This document shows, piece after piece, positions 57,216 through 64,000 of a stretch of 64,000 bases of DNA. The stretch spans positions 1,054,001-1,118,000 of the forward strand of contig NZ_JBHSBU010000001.1 of assembly GCF_042650885.1 (NCBI RefSeq). The letters run 5' to 3'. The translations under genes and the position numbers were made by a program. The stretch is from Chitinimonas_A lacunae. GTDB lineage: Bacteria > Pseudomonadota > Gammaproteobacteria > Burkholderiales > Chitinimonadaceae. The notes beneath the pieces were generated by a model. That model saw only the letters and a program-made list of their open reading frames with translations, was not told where the DNA came from and did not search any database. The first letter of the stretch is position 1. Each line of letters opens with the position of its first letter.

Positions 57216-57480
57216 GATTAAGGAACAATACTCGCCACTCCAGGTGCCGTGAGACCGAAGGCCCTAACGCCCCATTGTTGACGTCCTCACGGCTTGCTCC
57301 ACGGAGCGTGTCCGACCCGACAGCGCATGACACCGCTTTGCCGCTAACGGCACCTCACAGGGGGCGATGGTTCGGCAAATGGGAATCGGCCGCCATGCAC
57401 CGTTTGCGTCCGATCTTCTCACCACCTCGGACGGTGACAAATGGGACGCATCGAAACATCAGGCGGATCAGTCAAAACCG

Positions 57481-57546
57481 CAAATAGAAATTTTTGCGAA
57501 AAACGTCTGCAAGACAAATAGCCGTTTTTGTAAAAAATTGAATAGA
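57481..57546 (+). repeat. AT-rich intergenic motif, copy C
   Basis: The clearest copy: AAATAGAAATTTTTGCGAAA, then CTGCAAGACAAATAGCCG (57509-57525), then TTTTTGT and AAAATTGAATAG. It lies about 155 bases upstream of fepB. Confidence 0.5.
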
Positions 57547-57699
57547 ATCCAGCGGATTTTTCGCACAGGCTCCATTTCCAGCGTCCCAAGGCGAACTCCA
57601 GCCCGTGCCCTGGCGGCTGCGGCGATCGCTGAACCGAGCCTGGAGGGAGCGCTTACAATCCGCCCCTCGATTTATTCCCGTGAGCAAGGAAGTCGTTCG

Positions 57700-58623
57700 A
57701 TGAGATCGTTGTTATCCGTTCTGCGCGGGTCCGCGCTGGCCCTGTCTGCCCTGCTCTGCCTGCCGTCCTGGGCTGCCGACCGTAGCGTGGTCGATGCCAG
57801 CGGCGCCACCGTCACCGTACCGGACAAACCGCAGCGACCGCTGGCCCTGTCGGAACTCGACCTCGACGCCCTGTTGGCGCTCAAGCTGACGCCGGTGGGG
57901 ACGGTCAAGGGCCGTGGTCAGGACACGGCACCGCGCTATCTCGGCCCGGCGGCCGCCCGCGTGCCGCTGGTCGGCGGTTTCGGCGCGCCGGTGCTTGACC
58001 GGGTGATTGCCTTGCAACCCGATCTGATCCTGGCCGGCGGCATTCCCGACCCGGAACTGCTGGCCCAGCTCAAGCGCATTGCCCCCACCGTGATCACTTA
58101 CCGGCTCGGCGAGGACTGGAAAGCCGCGTTCGAGCGCATCGGCCGGCTGGTCAACCGCGCGCCGCAGCATAGGGAATTCATGACCGGCTACCAGAAGCGT
58201 GTCGAGGAAGTCCGCACCCGACTCGGCAAGCAGGCCAGCGCCACCGTCAGCGTGGTGCGCTGGAACCCGCAGGGACCGGCTTATATGCTCAAGGATTCGT
58301 TCGCCAGCCTGGTGCTGGCCGATCTGCAACTCAAGCGGCCGGCCAGTCAGCTCCAGCCGGGCGTCGCCCATTCCCAGCCGCTGAGTCTCGAAGCGCTTGA
58401 TCGGATCGACGGCGACTGGCTGTTCATCGGCACGCTGTCGCCGACCGGTCAGGCGACCGAAGCGCTCAATACGGCCCGCCAATCGCCGGCTTTCCGCCAG
58501 CTGCGGGCGGTGCAGCAGCAAAGGATGGTCGGGGTCGATGGCTCGCTGTGGACCAGCCTGGGCGGTCCGCTGGCAGCGCTGACGCTGCTGGGCGATGTGG
58601 ACCGTGCCATGGCCGGGCGCTGA
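57700..58623 (+). CDS. fepB: Ferric-siderophore periplasmic binding protein
   Basis: A 307-residue secreted binding protein of the helical-backbone (FhuD/FepB) type. The signal peptide MRSLLSVLRGSALALSALLC ends near PSWAA and lacks a proper lipobox. The mature start RSVVDASGATVTVPDKPQR and the later IALQPDLILAGGI and TLSPTGQATEAL fit the family. ATG at 57700 with AAGGA upstream; reading upstream in frame gives an unrelated 111-residue extension. First gene of the transporter group, followed 25 bases later by fepD. Confidence 0.93.
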   Translation: MRSLLSVLRGSALALSALLCLPSWAADRSVVDASGATVTVPDKPQRPLALSELDLDALLALKLTPVGTVKGRGQDTAPRYLGPAAARVPLVGGFGAPVLDRVIALQPDLILAGGIPDPELLAQLKRIAPTVITYRLGEDWKAAFERIGRLVNRAPQHREFMTGYQKRVEEVRTRLGKQASATVSVVRWNPQGPAYMLKDSFASLVLADLQLKRPASQLQPGVAHSQPLSLEALDRIDGDWLFIGTLSPTGQATEALNTARQSPAFRQLRAVQQQRMVGVDGSLWTSLGGPLAALTLLGDVDRAMAGR

Positions 58624-58648
58624 GGGCAGTGTTTCTTCTGGAGTCCCC

Positions 58649-59677
58649 ATGATGTTCTCGATTCGCCGGCCCCGGTCGGCGGTGCTATGGCTGGCAGCGG
58701 CACTGGCCCTGCCGGCCCTGGCCTTGCTGGCGCTGGTGCAAGGGGCAGGTTCGACCAGCGTCGGCGATAGCCTGGCCTTCCTGTTCGGCGCGCCGGCGGC
58801 GCGTGCCGACCTCCATCTGCATAACGTGATCGTTTCGCTGCGGCTGCCGCGCATGCTGGCAGCGCTGCTGGTCGGCAGCGCACTGGGCGTTGCCGGTGCG
58901 CTGATGCAGGCCGTGACGCGCAATCCGCTGGCCGAACCGGGTCTGCTTGGCGTCAACGCCGGCGCCGCGCTGGGCGTGGTGGTGGGTATCGGCTGGTTCG
59001 GCGCCGAAAGCGGTCCGGGCTATCTGGTCTGGGCGGGGCTTGGTGCCTTGCTTGGCAATGTCTGCGTACTGGGCGCGTCCCATATCGGCCATGGCCGCAC
59101 CGATGCACCCTTGCGGCTGGTGCTGGCCGGAGCGGCGCTCGGCGCCACCTTCCATGGCCTGGCGTCGGCGATCCTGCTGAGCCAGCCGACCGGTTATGAC
59201 CAATACCGTTTCTGGGTGCTCGGCTCGCTGTCGGGCATCACGTCGATGATGACCGGCTGGACCGCCATTCCGGTCATCACCGGTCTGATCTTCACCGCCC
59301 TGCTGGCGCGTCCGCTGTCGGCCCTGCTGCTGGGCGACGAAGTGGCCAGCGCACTGGGGCACCGGCCCCGGCTGCTGCGGCTGATGGCGGCGCTGACGGT
59401 GACGCTGTTGACCGGCAGTGCCGTGGCGCTGGCCGGACCTGTGGCATTTCTGGGGCTGATGGCACCGTTTCTGGCGCGCGGCCTGGTTGGCAGCAGCCTG
59501 CCGGCCCAACTGGCCCTGTCGGCCTGGCTGGGCGCCAGTCTGCTGTTGCTGGCCGATCTGGCCGCGCGTTATGTGGCGCAGCCGTTCGAGACTCCGATCA
59601 GCGTCCTGACCGCCCTGCTGGGCGCTCCGCTGCTGGTCTGGGTAGCCCGCAGCCAACGTGACGGGAGCGACGCATGA
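58649..59677 (+). CDS. fepD: Ferric-siderophore ABC permease, FepD type
   Basis: An inner-membrane permease of the FecCD/BtuC family, 342 residues with about 9-10 helices. Motifs are RLPRMLAALLVGSALGVAGA, MQAVTRNPLAEPGLLGVNAGA and VAFLGLMAPFLAR (coupling region). ATG at 58649 with GGAG six bases upstream. The stop overlaps the fepG start by four bases. It forms a heterodimeric channel with FepG and is powered by FepC. Confidence 0.95.
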   Translation: MMFSIRRPRSAVLWLAAALALPALALLALVQGAGSTSVGDSLAFLFGAPAARADLHLHNVIVSLRLPRMLAALLVGSALGVAGALMQAVTRNPLAEPGLLGVNAGAALGVVVGIGWFGAESGPGYLVWAGLGALLGNVCVLGASHIGHGRTDAPLRLVLAGAALGATFHGLASAILLSQPTGYDQYRFWVLGSLSGITSMMTGWTAIPVITGLIFTALLARPLSALLLGDEVASALGHRPRLLRLMAALTVTLLTGSAVALAGPVAFLGLMAPFLARGLVGSSLPAQLALSAWLGASLLLLADLAARYVAQPFETPISVLTALLGAPLLVWVARSQRDGSDA

Positions 59678-60726
59678 GCCAGTCCACCGTTCTTGAACCG
59701 GGCCTGCGCGCCCTGCGGTGTGGTGCCTACTCGCTGCTGCTGCCCACCCGGCCGCTGTGGAGTGCGTTCGGCTTGGCCGTGACCCTCCTTCTCGCTTTCT
59801 GTATTGCCCTGTTGGCCGGCTCGACCTGGCTGAGTCCCGCTCAACTCCTGACCGCCCTGACTGGCGATGGCACGGGCGGCACGGCGCTGCTGATCGAATT
59901 CCGTCTGCCGCGCGTGCTGGTGGCCGTGCTGGGCGGCGCGGCGCTGGGGATGGCCGGCTGTCTGATCCAGGCGCTGATGCGCAACCGGCTGGCTTCGCCC
60001 GATCTGCTGGGCGTGGCCGACGGCGCGACCTTTGCCGTGCTGCTGGCGCTGATGGCCAGCCCGACCGGCATGCTCGGTCCCTGGTGGGTCGGCCCGCTTG
60101 GTGCCATCGCGGCCGTGACGCTGCTCGTTGGCGCCGCCGGCCGGCTTGGCACGCGCGGCCAGCGGGTGCTGGTGGTGGGATTGGGCTTGTCCAGCCTGCT
60201 GCGGGCGCTGACCGAACTGGCCTTGTCGCGCGAAAACCTGATGCATGCCAATGCGCTCTATAGCTGGAGCATCGGCAATCTGGCGGGCCGCAGCATTGAA
60301 TCGGTCTGGCCGCTGGCTGCCACCCTGACCCTGCTGTTGCCGCTGGCCGCCTTCAATGCCCGCCGACTGGCCTTGCTGCGTTTCGATAGCGAGGTGGCGG
60401 CCACGCTGGGCCTGCCGGTACGGCGGACCCAGTGGCAGGCGCTGGCGATGGCCGTGCTGCTCGCCGGGGTCGCGGTCGGCGTGTGCGGCCCGATCGCCTT
60501 CGTGGCGCTGGCGGCACCCGTTCTGGCCGAACGGCTGGCCGGCGGCGGTCGTATCGCCCCGATCGGCGCAGCACTTGCTGGTGCCAGCCTGGTCGTCCTC
60601 GCCGATACCGTCGGCCGCACCACCCTCGCCACGGCTGAACTGCCCGCTGGCGTGATCTGCAATCTGCTCGGCGGCCCCTTCCTGCTCTGGCTGCTGCTGA
60701 GCGACAACTCGGCAAAGGAAGATTGA
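59674..60726 (+). CDS. fepG: Ferric-siderophore ABC permease, FepG type
   Basis: The second FecCD-family permease, 350 residues, with RLPRVLVAVLGGAALGMAGC, LIQALMRNRLASPDLLGVAD and VCGPIAFVALAAPVLAERL. The ATGA overlap with fepD implies coupled translation and equal amounts. An additional N-terminal stretch of about 20 residues precedes the first helix. fepC begins directly after its stop. Confidence 0.95.
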   Translation: MSQSTVLEPGLRALRCGAYSLLLPTRPLWSAFGLAVTLLLAFCIALLAGSTWLSPAQLLTALTGDGTGGTALLIEFRLPRVLVAVLGGAALGMAGCLIQALMRNRLASPDLLGVADGATFAVLLALMASPTGMLGPWWVGPLGAIAAVTLLVGAAGRLGTRGQRVLVVGLGLSSLLRALTELALSRENLMHANALYSWSIGNLAGRSIESVWPLAATLTLLLPLAAFNARRLALLRFDSEVAATLGLPVRRTQWQALAMAVLLAGVAVGVCGPIAFVALAAPVLAERLAGGGRIAPIGAALAGASLVVLADTVGRTTLATAELPAGVICNLLGGPFLLWLLLSDNSAKED

Positions 60727-60728
60727 AC

Positions 60729-61553
60729 ATGACCCGGCTGCTCGTGGAACAGGTCAGCGCCCGTCATCGCAGGCATGCGGTCCTGCACGGGGTAGACCTT
60801 ACCGTCGCCCCGGGCCAGGTGGCCGTGATCGTCGGTCCCAACGGCTGCGGCAAGTCAACCTTGTTGCGCTGTATCGCCCGATTGCATCGTCCCGAACATG
60901 GCACGATCCGGATCGATGGCGACGATCTGTGGAAGCTGTCACCGCGCGAAGCCGCCCGCCGACTTGCCCTGTTGCCGCAATCGCCACAGGCACCGGAAGG
61001 CATGACGGTCAGCGGCCTGGTGCGGCATGGCCGCCATCCGCATCAAGGGCTATTCCGCCAATGGTCGGCCGAGGACGAACGTGCCGTGCAGCGCGCACTC
61101 GACGCCACCGGCACGCTCGATCTGGCCACCCGGCAACTCGATGAATTGTCGGGCGGTCAGCGTCAGCGCTGCTGGCTCGCCATGGCCCTGGCGCAGGAAA
61201 CCCCGCTTTTATTGCTTGACGAGCCGACCAGCATGCTCGACCTGGGTCATCAGGTCGAAGTCCTGAGCCGGATTCGCCATCTGGCCGCCGGCGGCCGCAG
61301 CGTGGTGATCGTGCTGCACGATCTGATCGCCGCGGCGCGGTATGCCGATCAACTGGTGGCCATGCGCGACGGCCGGATCGTGGCAGCCGGCCGGCCGCGC
61401 GAAGTGGTGACGCCGGCATTGGTGCGCCAGCTCTACGATATCGACGCCGATGTGCTGACCGCCCCGGGCGACGGTACGCCGGTAGTGGTGCCGATGGCGG
61501 GCCACCCTCTGCCCGTCAGCAGCCCGCTTGTGCCGGCCTTGGCCACCGTCTGA
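60729..61553 (+). CDS. fepC: Ferric-siderophore ABC transporter ATPase
   Basis: The 274-residue ATPase that energises the FepD-FepG channel. Walker A GPNGCGKST (about 36-44), Q-loop LLPQSPQ, signature LSGGQRQR, Walker B LLLLDEPTSMLD and switch His in IVLHDL are all present. ATG at 60729, two bases after the fepG stop, with AAGGAAG upstream inside fepG; a TTG two codons earlier is unlikely. Confidence 0.96.
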   Translation: MTRLLVEQVSARHRRHAVLHGVDLTVAPGQVAVIVGPNGCGKSTLLRCIARLHRPEHGTIRIDGDDLWKLSPREAARRLALLPQSPQAPEGMTVSGLVRHGRHPHQGLFRQWSAEDERAVQRALDATGTLDLATRQLDELSGGQRQRCWLAMALAQETPLLLLDEPTSMLDLGHQVEVLSRIRHLAAGGRSVVIVLHDLIAAARYADQLVAMRDGRIVAAGRPREVVTPALVRQLYDIDADVLTAPGDGTPVVVPMAGHPLPVSSPLVPALATV

Positions 61554-61614
61554 GGCCGCTGCGGCCGGGTCCAGTCATCTTGAATCAATCCGTGAACTGC
61601 AAAAGGACTAAGCG

Positions 61615-62391
61615 ATGGAATTCCAGGGCAAGGTAGCACTGGTGACGGGCGCCGCCCAAGGTATCGGCGCCGCCGTGGCACGCATGCTGGCCGGACGCGG
61701 GGCCAAGGTCGCCCTGCTCGACCGGCAGGCCGACGCCGTCGAAGCCGTGGCGGCCAGCCTGCGCGTCGATGGCCGCCGCGCGCTCGGTTTCGGTGTCGAT
61801 GTCACCGATGCCGAACGGGTACGGCAGATGATCGACGTGGTCGAACAGGAACTCGGGCCGATCGATGTATTGGCCAATGTGGCAGCCATTCTGCGGATGG
61901 GACGGATTCTGGAATTGTCCGACGCCGACTGGGACGACACCTTCTCGGTCAATGTGCGTGGCGTCTTCAACGTCAGCCGTGCCGTCGCCAACCGGATGGT
62001 GCAACGGCGCAGCGGTGCCATCGTCACCGTGGCCTCCAACGCCGCCGATGTGCCCCGGATGAAAATGGCCGCCTATGCGGCCTCTAAGGCCGCTTCAGCC
62101 CATTTCACCCGCTGTCTGGGGCTTGAACTGGCCGAGTACGGCATCCGCTGCAATGTGGTGTCGCCCGGCTCGACCGATACCGCGATGCAGCGCCAGCTGT
62201 GGACCGGCCCGGAAAGCGAGCAGGCAGTCATCCGCGGTTCGCTCGACGACCACCGTCTGGGCATCCCGACCGGCCGGATGGCCAGCCCCGAAGATATCGC
62301 CGAAGCGGTCTGCTTCCTGGCCTCCGACCGTGCCCGCCAGATCACCATGCACGATCTGCGCGTAGACGGCGGCGCCACGCTGGGCGCCTGA
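61615..62391 (+). CDS. entA: 2,3-dihydro-2,3-dihydroxybenzoate dehydrogenase
   Basis: Oxidises the EntB product to 2,3-dihydroxybenzoate with NAD+, completing the catechol precursor. A 258-residue SDR with TGAAQGIG, NVAAILRMG, catalytic YAASKAA and the EntA-typical end CNVVSPGSTDTAMQRQLW and VDGGATLGA, which separate it from other SDRs. ATG at 61615 with AAGGA. It ends the transporter group, 61 bases after fepC, and so is physically apart from entCEB. Confidence 0.96.
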   Translation: MEFQGKVALVTGAAQGIGAAVARMLAGRGAKVALLDRQADAVEAVAASLRVDGRRALGFGVDVTDAERVRQMIDVVEQELGPIDVLANVAAILRMGRILELSDADWDDTFSVNVRGVFNVSRAVANRMVQRRSGAIVTVASNAADVPRMKMAAYAASKAASAHFTRCLGLELAEYGIRCNVVSPGSTDTAMQRQLWTGPESEQAVIRGSLDDHRLGIPTGRMASPEDIAEAVCFLASDRARQITMHDLRVDGGATLGA

Positions 62392-62610
62392 GCCCAGGCA
62401 AGCGGCCCCGATGCCACGTCATTAGTGCTTCAGGGGGCTTACTCAAGATCATCAGCGACAAGTGGAAAGTCATGCTTTTCCACAGCGCCTCCATCGGCGC
62501 CGCTCCAGGCATCAAGTAGGCCCCCTCTTCCTGCTGCCCCTGTCTCACTGTTTCTGTAAACACTGTTCTTTCCTCGGTCGAACGGCGGAAACTTGGCTTA
62601 AATCAAATCA

Positions 62611-62627
62611 GACAATTTAGATTTGTC
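62611..62627. promoter_or_regulatory. Small dyad upstream of the flavodoxin-fold oxidoreductase
   Basis: GACAA-N7-TTGTC in the 279-base gap after entA, 44 bases before the next start codon. Possible operator; no regulator is identified. Confidence 0.35.
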
Positions 62628-62670
62628 CAAAACTATTCATCCGAACCATTGACAGTGAAGGAACAGAAAG

Positions 62671-63258
62671 ATGGGAAAACGCATTCTGCTGATTCAAGGC
62701 CACCCCGACCCCCAGCCCAACCATCTAGGGCATGCACTCGATGAAGCCTATGCCGAGGGAGCGCAAAGTGCTGGACACGAAATTCGTCGGATCAATGTGG
62801 CTCAGCTCGACTTTCCGCTGCTGCGCAATCTCGATGAATGGAAGAACAGTCCACTGCCGCCGACCCTGCAAGAGAGCCAGGCTGCCATTGAGTGGTGTGA
62901 GCATCTGGTGCTGTTTTTCCCGCTCTGGCTGGGCGACATGCCGGCACTGCTGAAAGGCTTTCTTGAACAGGTGGCTCGTCCCGGTTTTGCCTTTGACCGG
63001 AGCAGCAAGAATCCTCTGACCCGCCAAGCCCTGAACGGCCGCTCGGCGCGAGTGGTCGTCACGATGGGGATGCCAGCCTCGCTCTATCGCTGGTATTTCC
63101 GGGCCCATAGCCTGCGTTCGCTCGAGCGCAATATCCTCGGCATGGTCGGCATTGCGCCGGTCGATGAAACACTGATCGGAATGGTGGACGAGCTAAGTCC
63201 CGAGGCCACTCAGCGCTTGATGAAGAAACTGCGCAAGCTCGGCCAGAATGGCGACTGA
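62671..63258 (+). CDS. NAD(P)H:quinone oxidoreductase-like flavodoxin-fold protein
   Basis: A 195-residue flavoprotein of the flavodoxin-2/NQO family. It begins GKRILLIQGHPDPQPNHLGH (FMN phosphate site) and has EHLVLFFPLWLGDMPALLKG, the usual active-site loop, then a C-terminal extension. Such enzymes reduce quinones or nitro-compounds with NAD(P)H. GAAGGAACAG precedes the ATG. It lies 279 bases after entA and is probably independent of the siderophore genes; the Na/Pi cotransporter gene follows after 31 bases. Confidence 0.9.
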   Translation: MGKRILLIQGHPDPQPNHLGHALDEAYAEGAQSAGHEIRRINVAQLDFPLLRNLDEWKNSPLPPTLQESQAAIEWCEHLVLFFPLWLGDMPALLKGFLEQVARPGFAFDRSSKNPLTRQALNGRSARVVVTMGMPASLYRWYFRAHSLRSLERNILGMVGIAPVDETLIGMVDELSPEATQRLMKKLRKLGQNGD

Positions 63259-63289
63259 GGCCCTGGCAGGCCACAGCGGACCTTAATAG

Positions 63290-64000
63290 ATGCCTTCCTT
63301 TCTTACCCTGCTGTTTTCGGTGCTGGCCGCCGTCATGCTGTTTCTCTATGGCCTGGCAGCCTTCTCGGCTGAGATGGCTAGGCTGGGAGGTCAGCGACTG
63401 CATAACCATTTGCAGTGGCTGACTCGGGCAGACTGGCGCGGAGCCTTGACCGGCGCGGCATTCACGGCGGTAGTCCAATCATCGTCAGCAGTTACCTCCA
63501 TCGCCGTTACGCTGGCTCATCAAGGCACTGTGTCTTATCGGGCTGCCTTATCCCTGATGATCGGTGCCAATGTCGGCACCACGCTCACGGCCTGGTTAGT
63601 GGCACTGCATATCGGTGGCCTGGGGCCGGTGTTCGTCTCGCTCGGGGGAATATGGTCGCTGGTCGGTCCGCCGCTATGGCGCCCTTACGGCAAGGCCGTG
63701 TTCTACTTCGGCCTGATCTTCCTGGCACTCGATCTGATCGGGACCGCCCTGGCTCCGCTGGGCCGCGATCCGGCACTGTTGCGCTGGTACGGACTGCTGG
63801 GCAGTCCGATCATCGCACTGCTGGCTGGCATGCTGCTGACCGTCGTCGTACAGTCGTCCTCGGTTGTCAGCGGGCTGGCGGTACTGCTGGTATCCCAGTC
63901 CCTGGTTGCGCCAGCAACGGCCGTATGGATGGTGGCCGGCGCCAATGTCGGCACCACCTCGACTGCCTTGCTGGCCAGTTCGGCACTCGACAATACCGCC
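63290..64000 (+). CDS. Na/Pi cotransporter family protein (3' truncated by window)
   Basis: The reading frame starts with ATG at 63290 and is open to the right edge, giving 237 residues. It shows the duplicated Na/Pi-cotransporter signature: VVQSSSAVTSIAV with GANVGTTLTAW, then VVQSSSVVSGLAV with GANVGTTSTALL. Multiple membrane helices are evident. Proteins of this type move phosphate with sodium, often in the efflux or homeostasis branch (YjbB-like). A C-terminal PhoU-like domain, if present, would lie outside the window. Confidence 0.92.
   Translation, partial: MPSFLTLLFSVLAAVMLFLYGLAAFSAEMARLGGQRLHNHLQWLTRADWRGALTGAAFTAVVQSSSAVTSIAVTLAHQGTVSYRAALSLMIGANVGTTLTAWLVALHIGGLGPVFVSLGGIWSLVGPPLWRPYGKAVFYFGLIFLALDLIGTALAPLGRDPALLRWYGLLGSPIIALLAGMLLTVVVQSSSVVSGLAVLLVSQSLVAPATAVWMVAGANVGTTSTALLASSALDNTA

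Larger units (their letters stand above)
57141..57699. other. Long leader before the transporter operon
   Basis: About 560 bases with no supported gene. It holds intergenic motif copies D and C about 290 bases apart in direct orientation, with an inverted repeat GCCGTGAG/CTCACGGC (57246-57253 with 57286-57293) between them. I see no good Fur box. The fepB promoter must lie here. Confidence 0.5.

Overview
The window is a GC-rich chromosomal segment, most likely from a betaproteobacterium (Neisseriales or Burkholderiales type). This is inferred from the RecA, MutS, PpsA and PpsR sequences, the tight gene packing and the AT-rich intergenic islands. No species is claimed. I see no rRNA, tRNA, CRISPR array or intact insertion sequence. 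Forty-four protein-coding genes can be supported; the first and last are cut by the window edges.

Left end (1-7.7 kb): this looks like the distal end of an extracellular contractile injection system (eCIS) locus. It holds an unidentified partial gene, an eCIS-type AAA+ ATPase, and a 1,060-residue protein that joins the eCIS-associated DUF4157 domain to a C-terminal Hint (intein-like) domain. A sigma-54 activator without a sensor domain faces them convergently. A LysR regulator and two small unknown genes follow.

Middle (10-43 kb): mostly housekeeping and regulatory genes. They include divergent ppsA/ppsR, an MscS-type channel, a periplasmic solute-binding protein, a DUF4034 protein, mutS, an NlpC/P60 hydrolase with a 13-fold Lys-Asp-Ser repeat, an ABC1/UbiB-type kinase, SDR, Lrp and S41 genes, and an isolated histone-deacetylase-like gene. 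They continue with a 23S rRNA pseudouridine synthase carrying a long Gly/Arg repeat tail, a class 3 lipase, recA-recX, a prolyl oligopeptidase, a REC-PAS-GGDEF-EAL protein, a PAS-rich histidine kinase, a peroxiredoxin and a PIN-PhoH ATPase.

Right part (43-62.4 kb): a nearly complete catecholate siderophore island around one divergent promoter with a strong Fur-box-like palindrome. Leftward run a TonB-dependent receptor, a DAHP synthase that would feed chorismate production, and an MFS transporter that may export the product. Rightward run entC, entE, entB, an EntF-like C-A-T-TE synthetase, a siderophore-interacting reductase, fepB-fepD-fepG-fepC and entA. Together these make 2,3-dihydroxybenzoate, couple it to an amino acid, and import and reduce the ferric complex. 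The adenylation pocket of the synthetase does not read as serine; its two acidic positions suggest a basic amino acid such as lysine. A flavodoxin-fold oxidoreductase and a truncated Na/Pi cotransporter close the window.

The points most worth a second look are the DUF4157-Hint protein, the non-serine EntF-like module, a family of AT-rich intergenic motifs shared between distant gene boundaries, and the repeat-expanded tails on the pseudouridine synthase and the NlpC/P60 protein.
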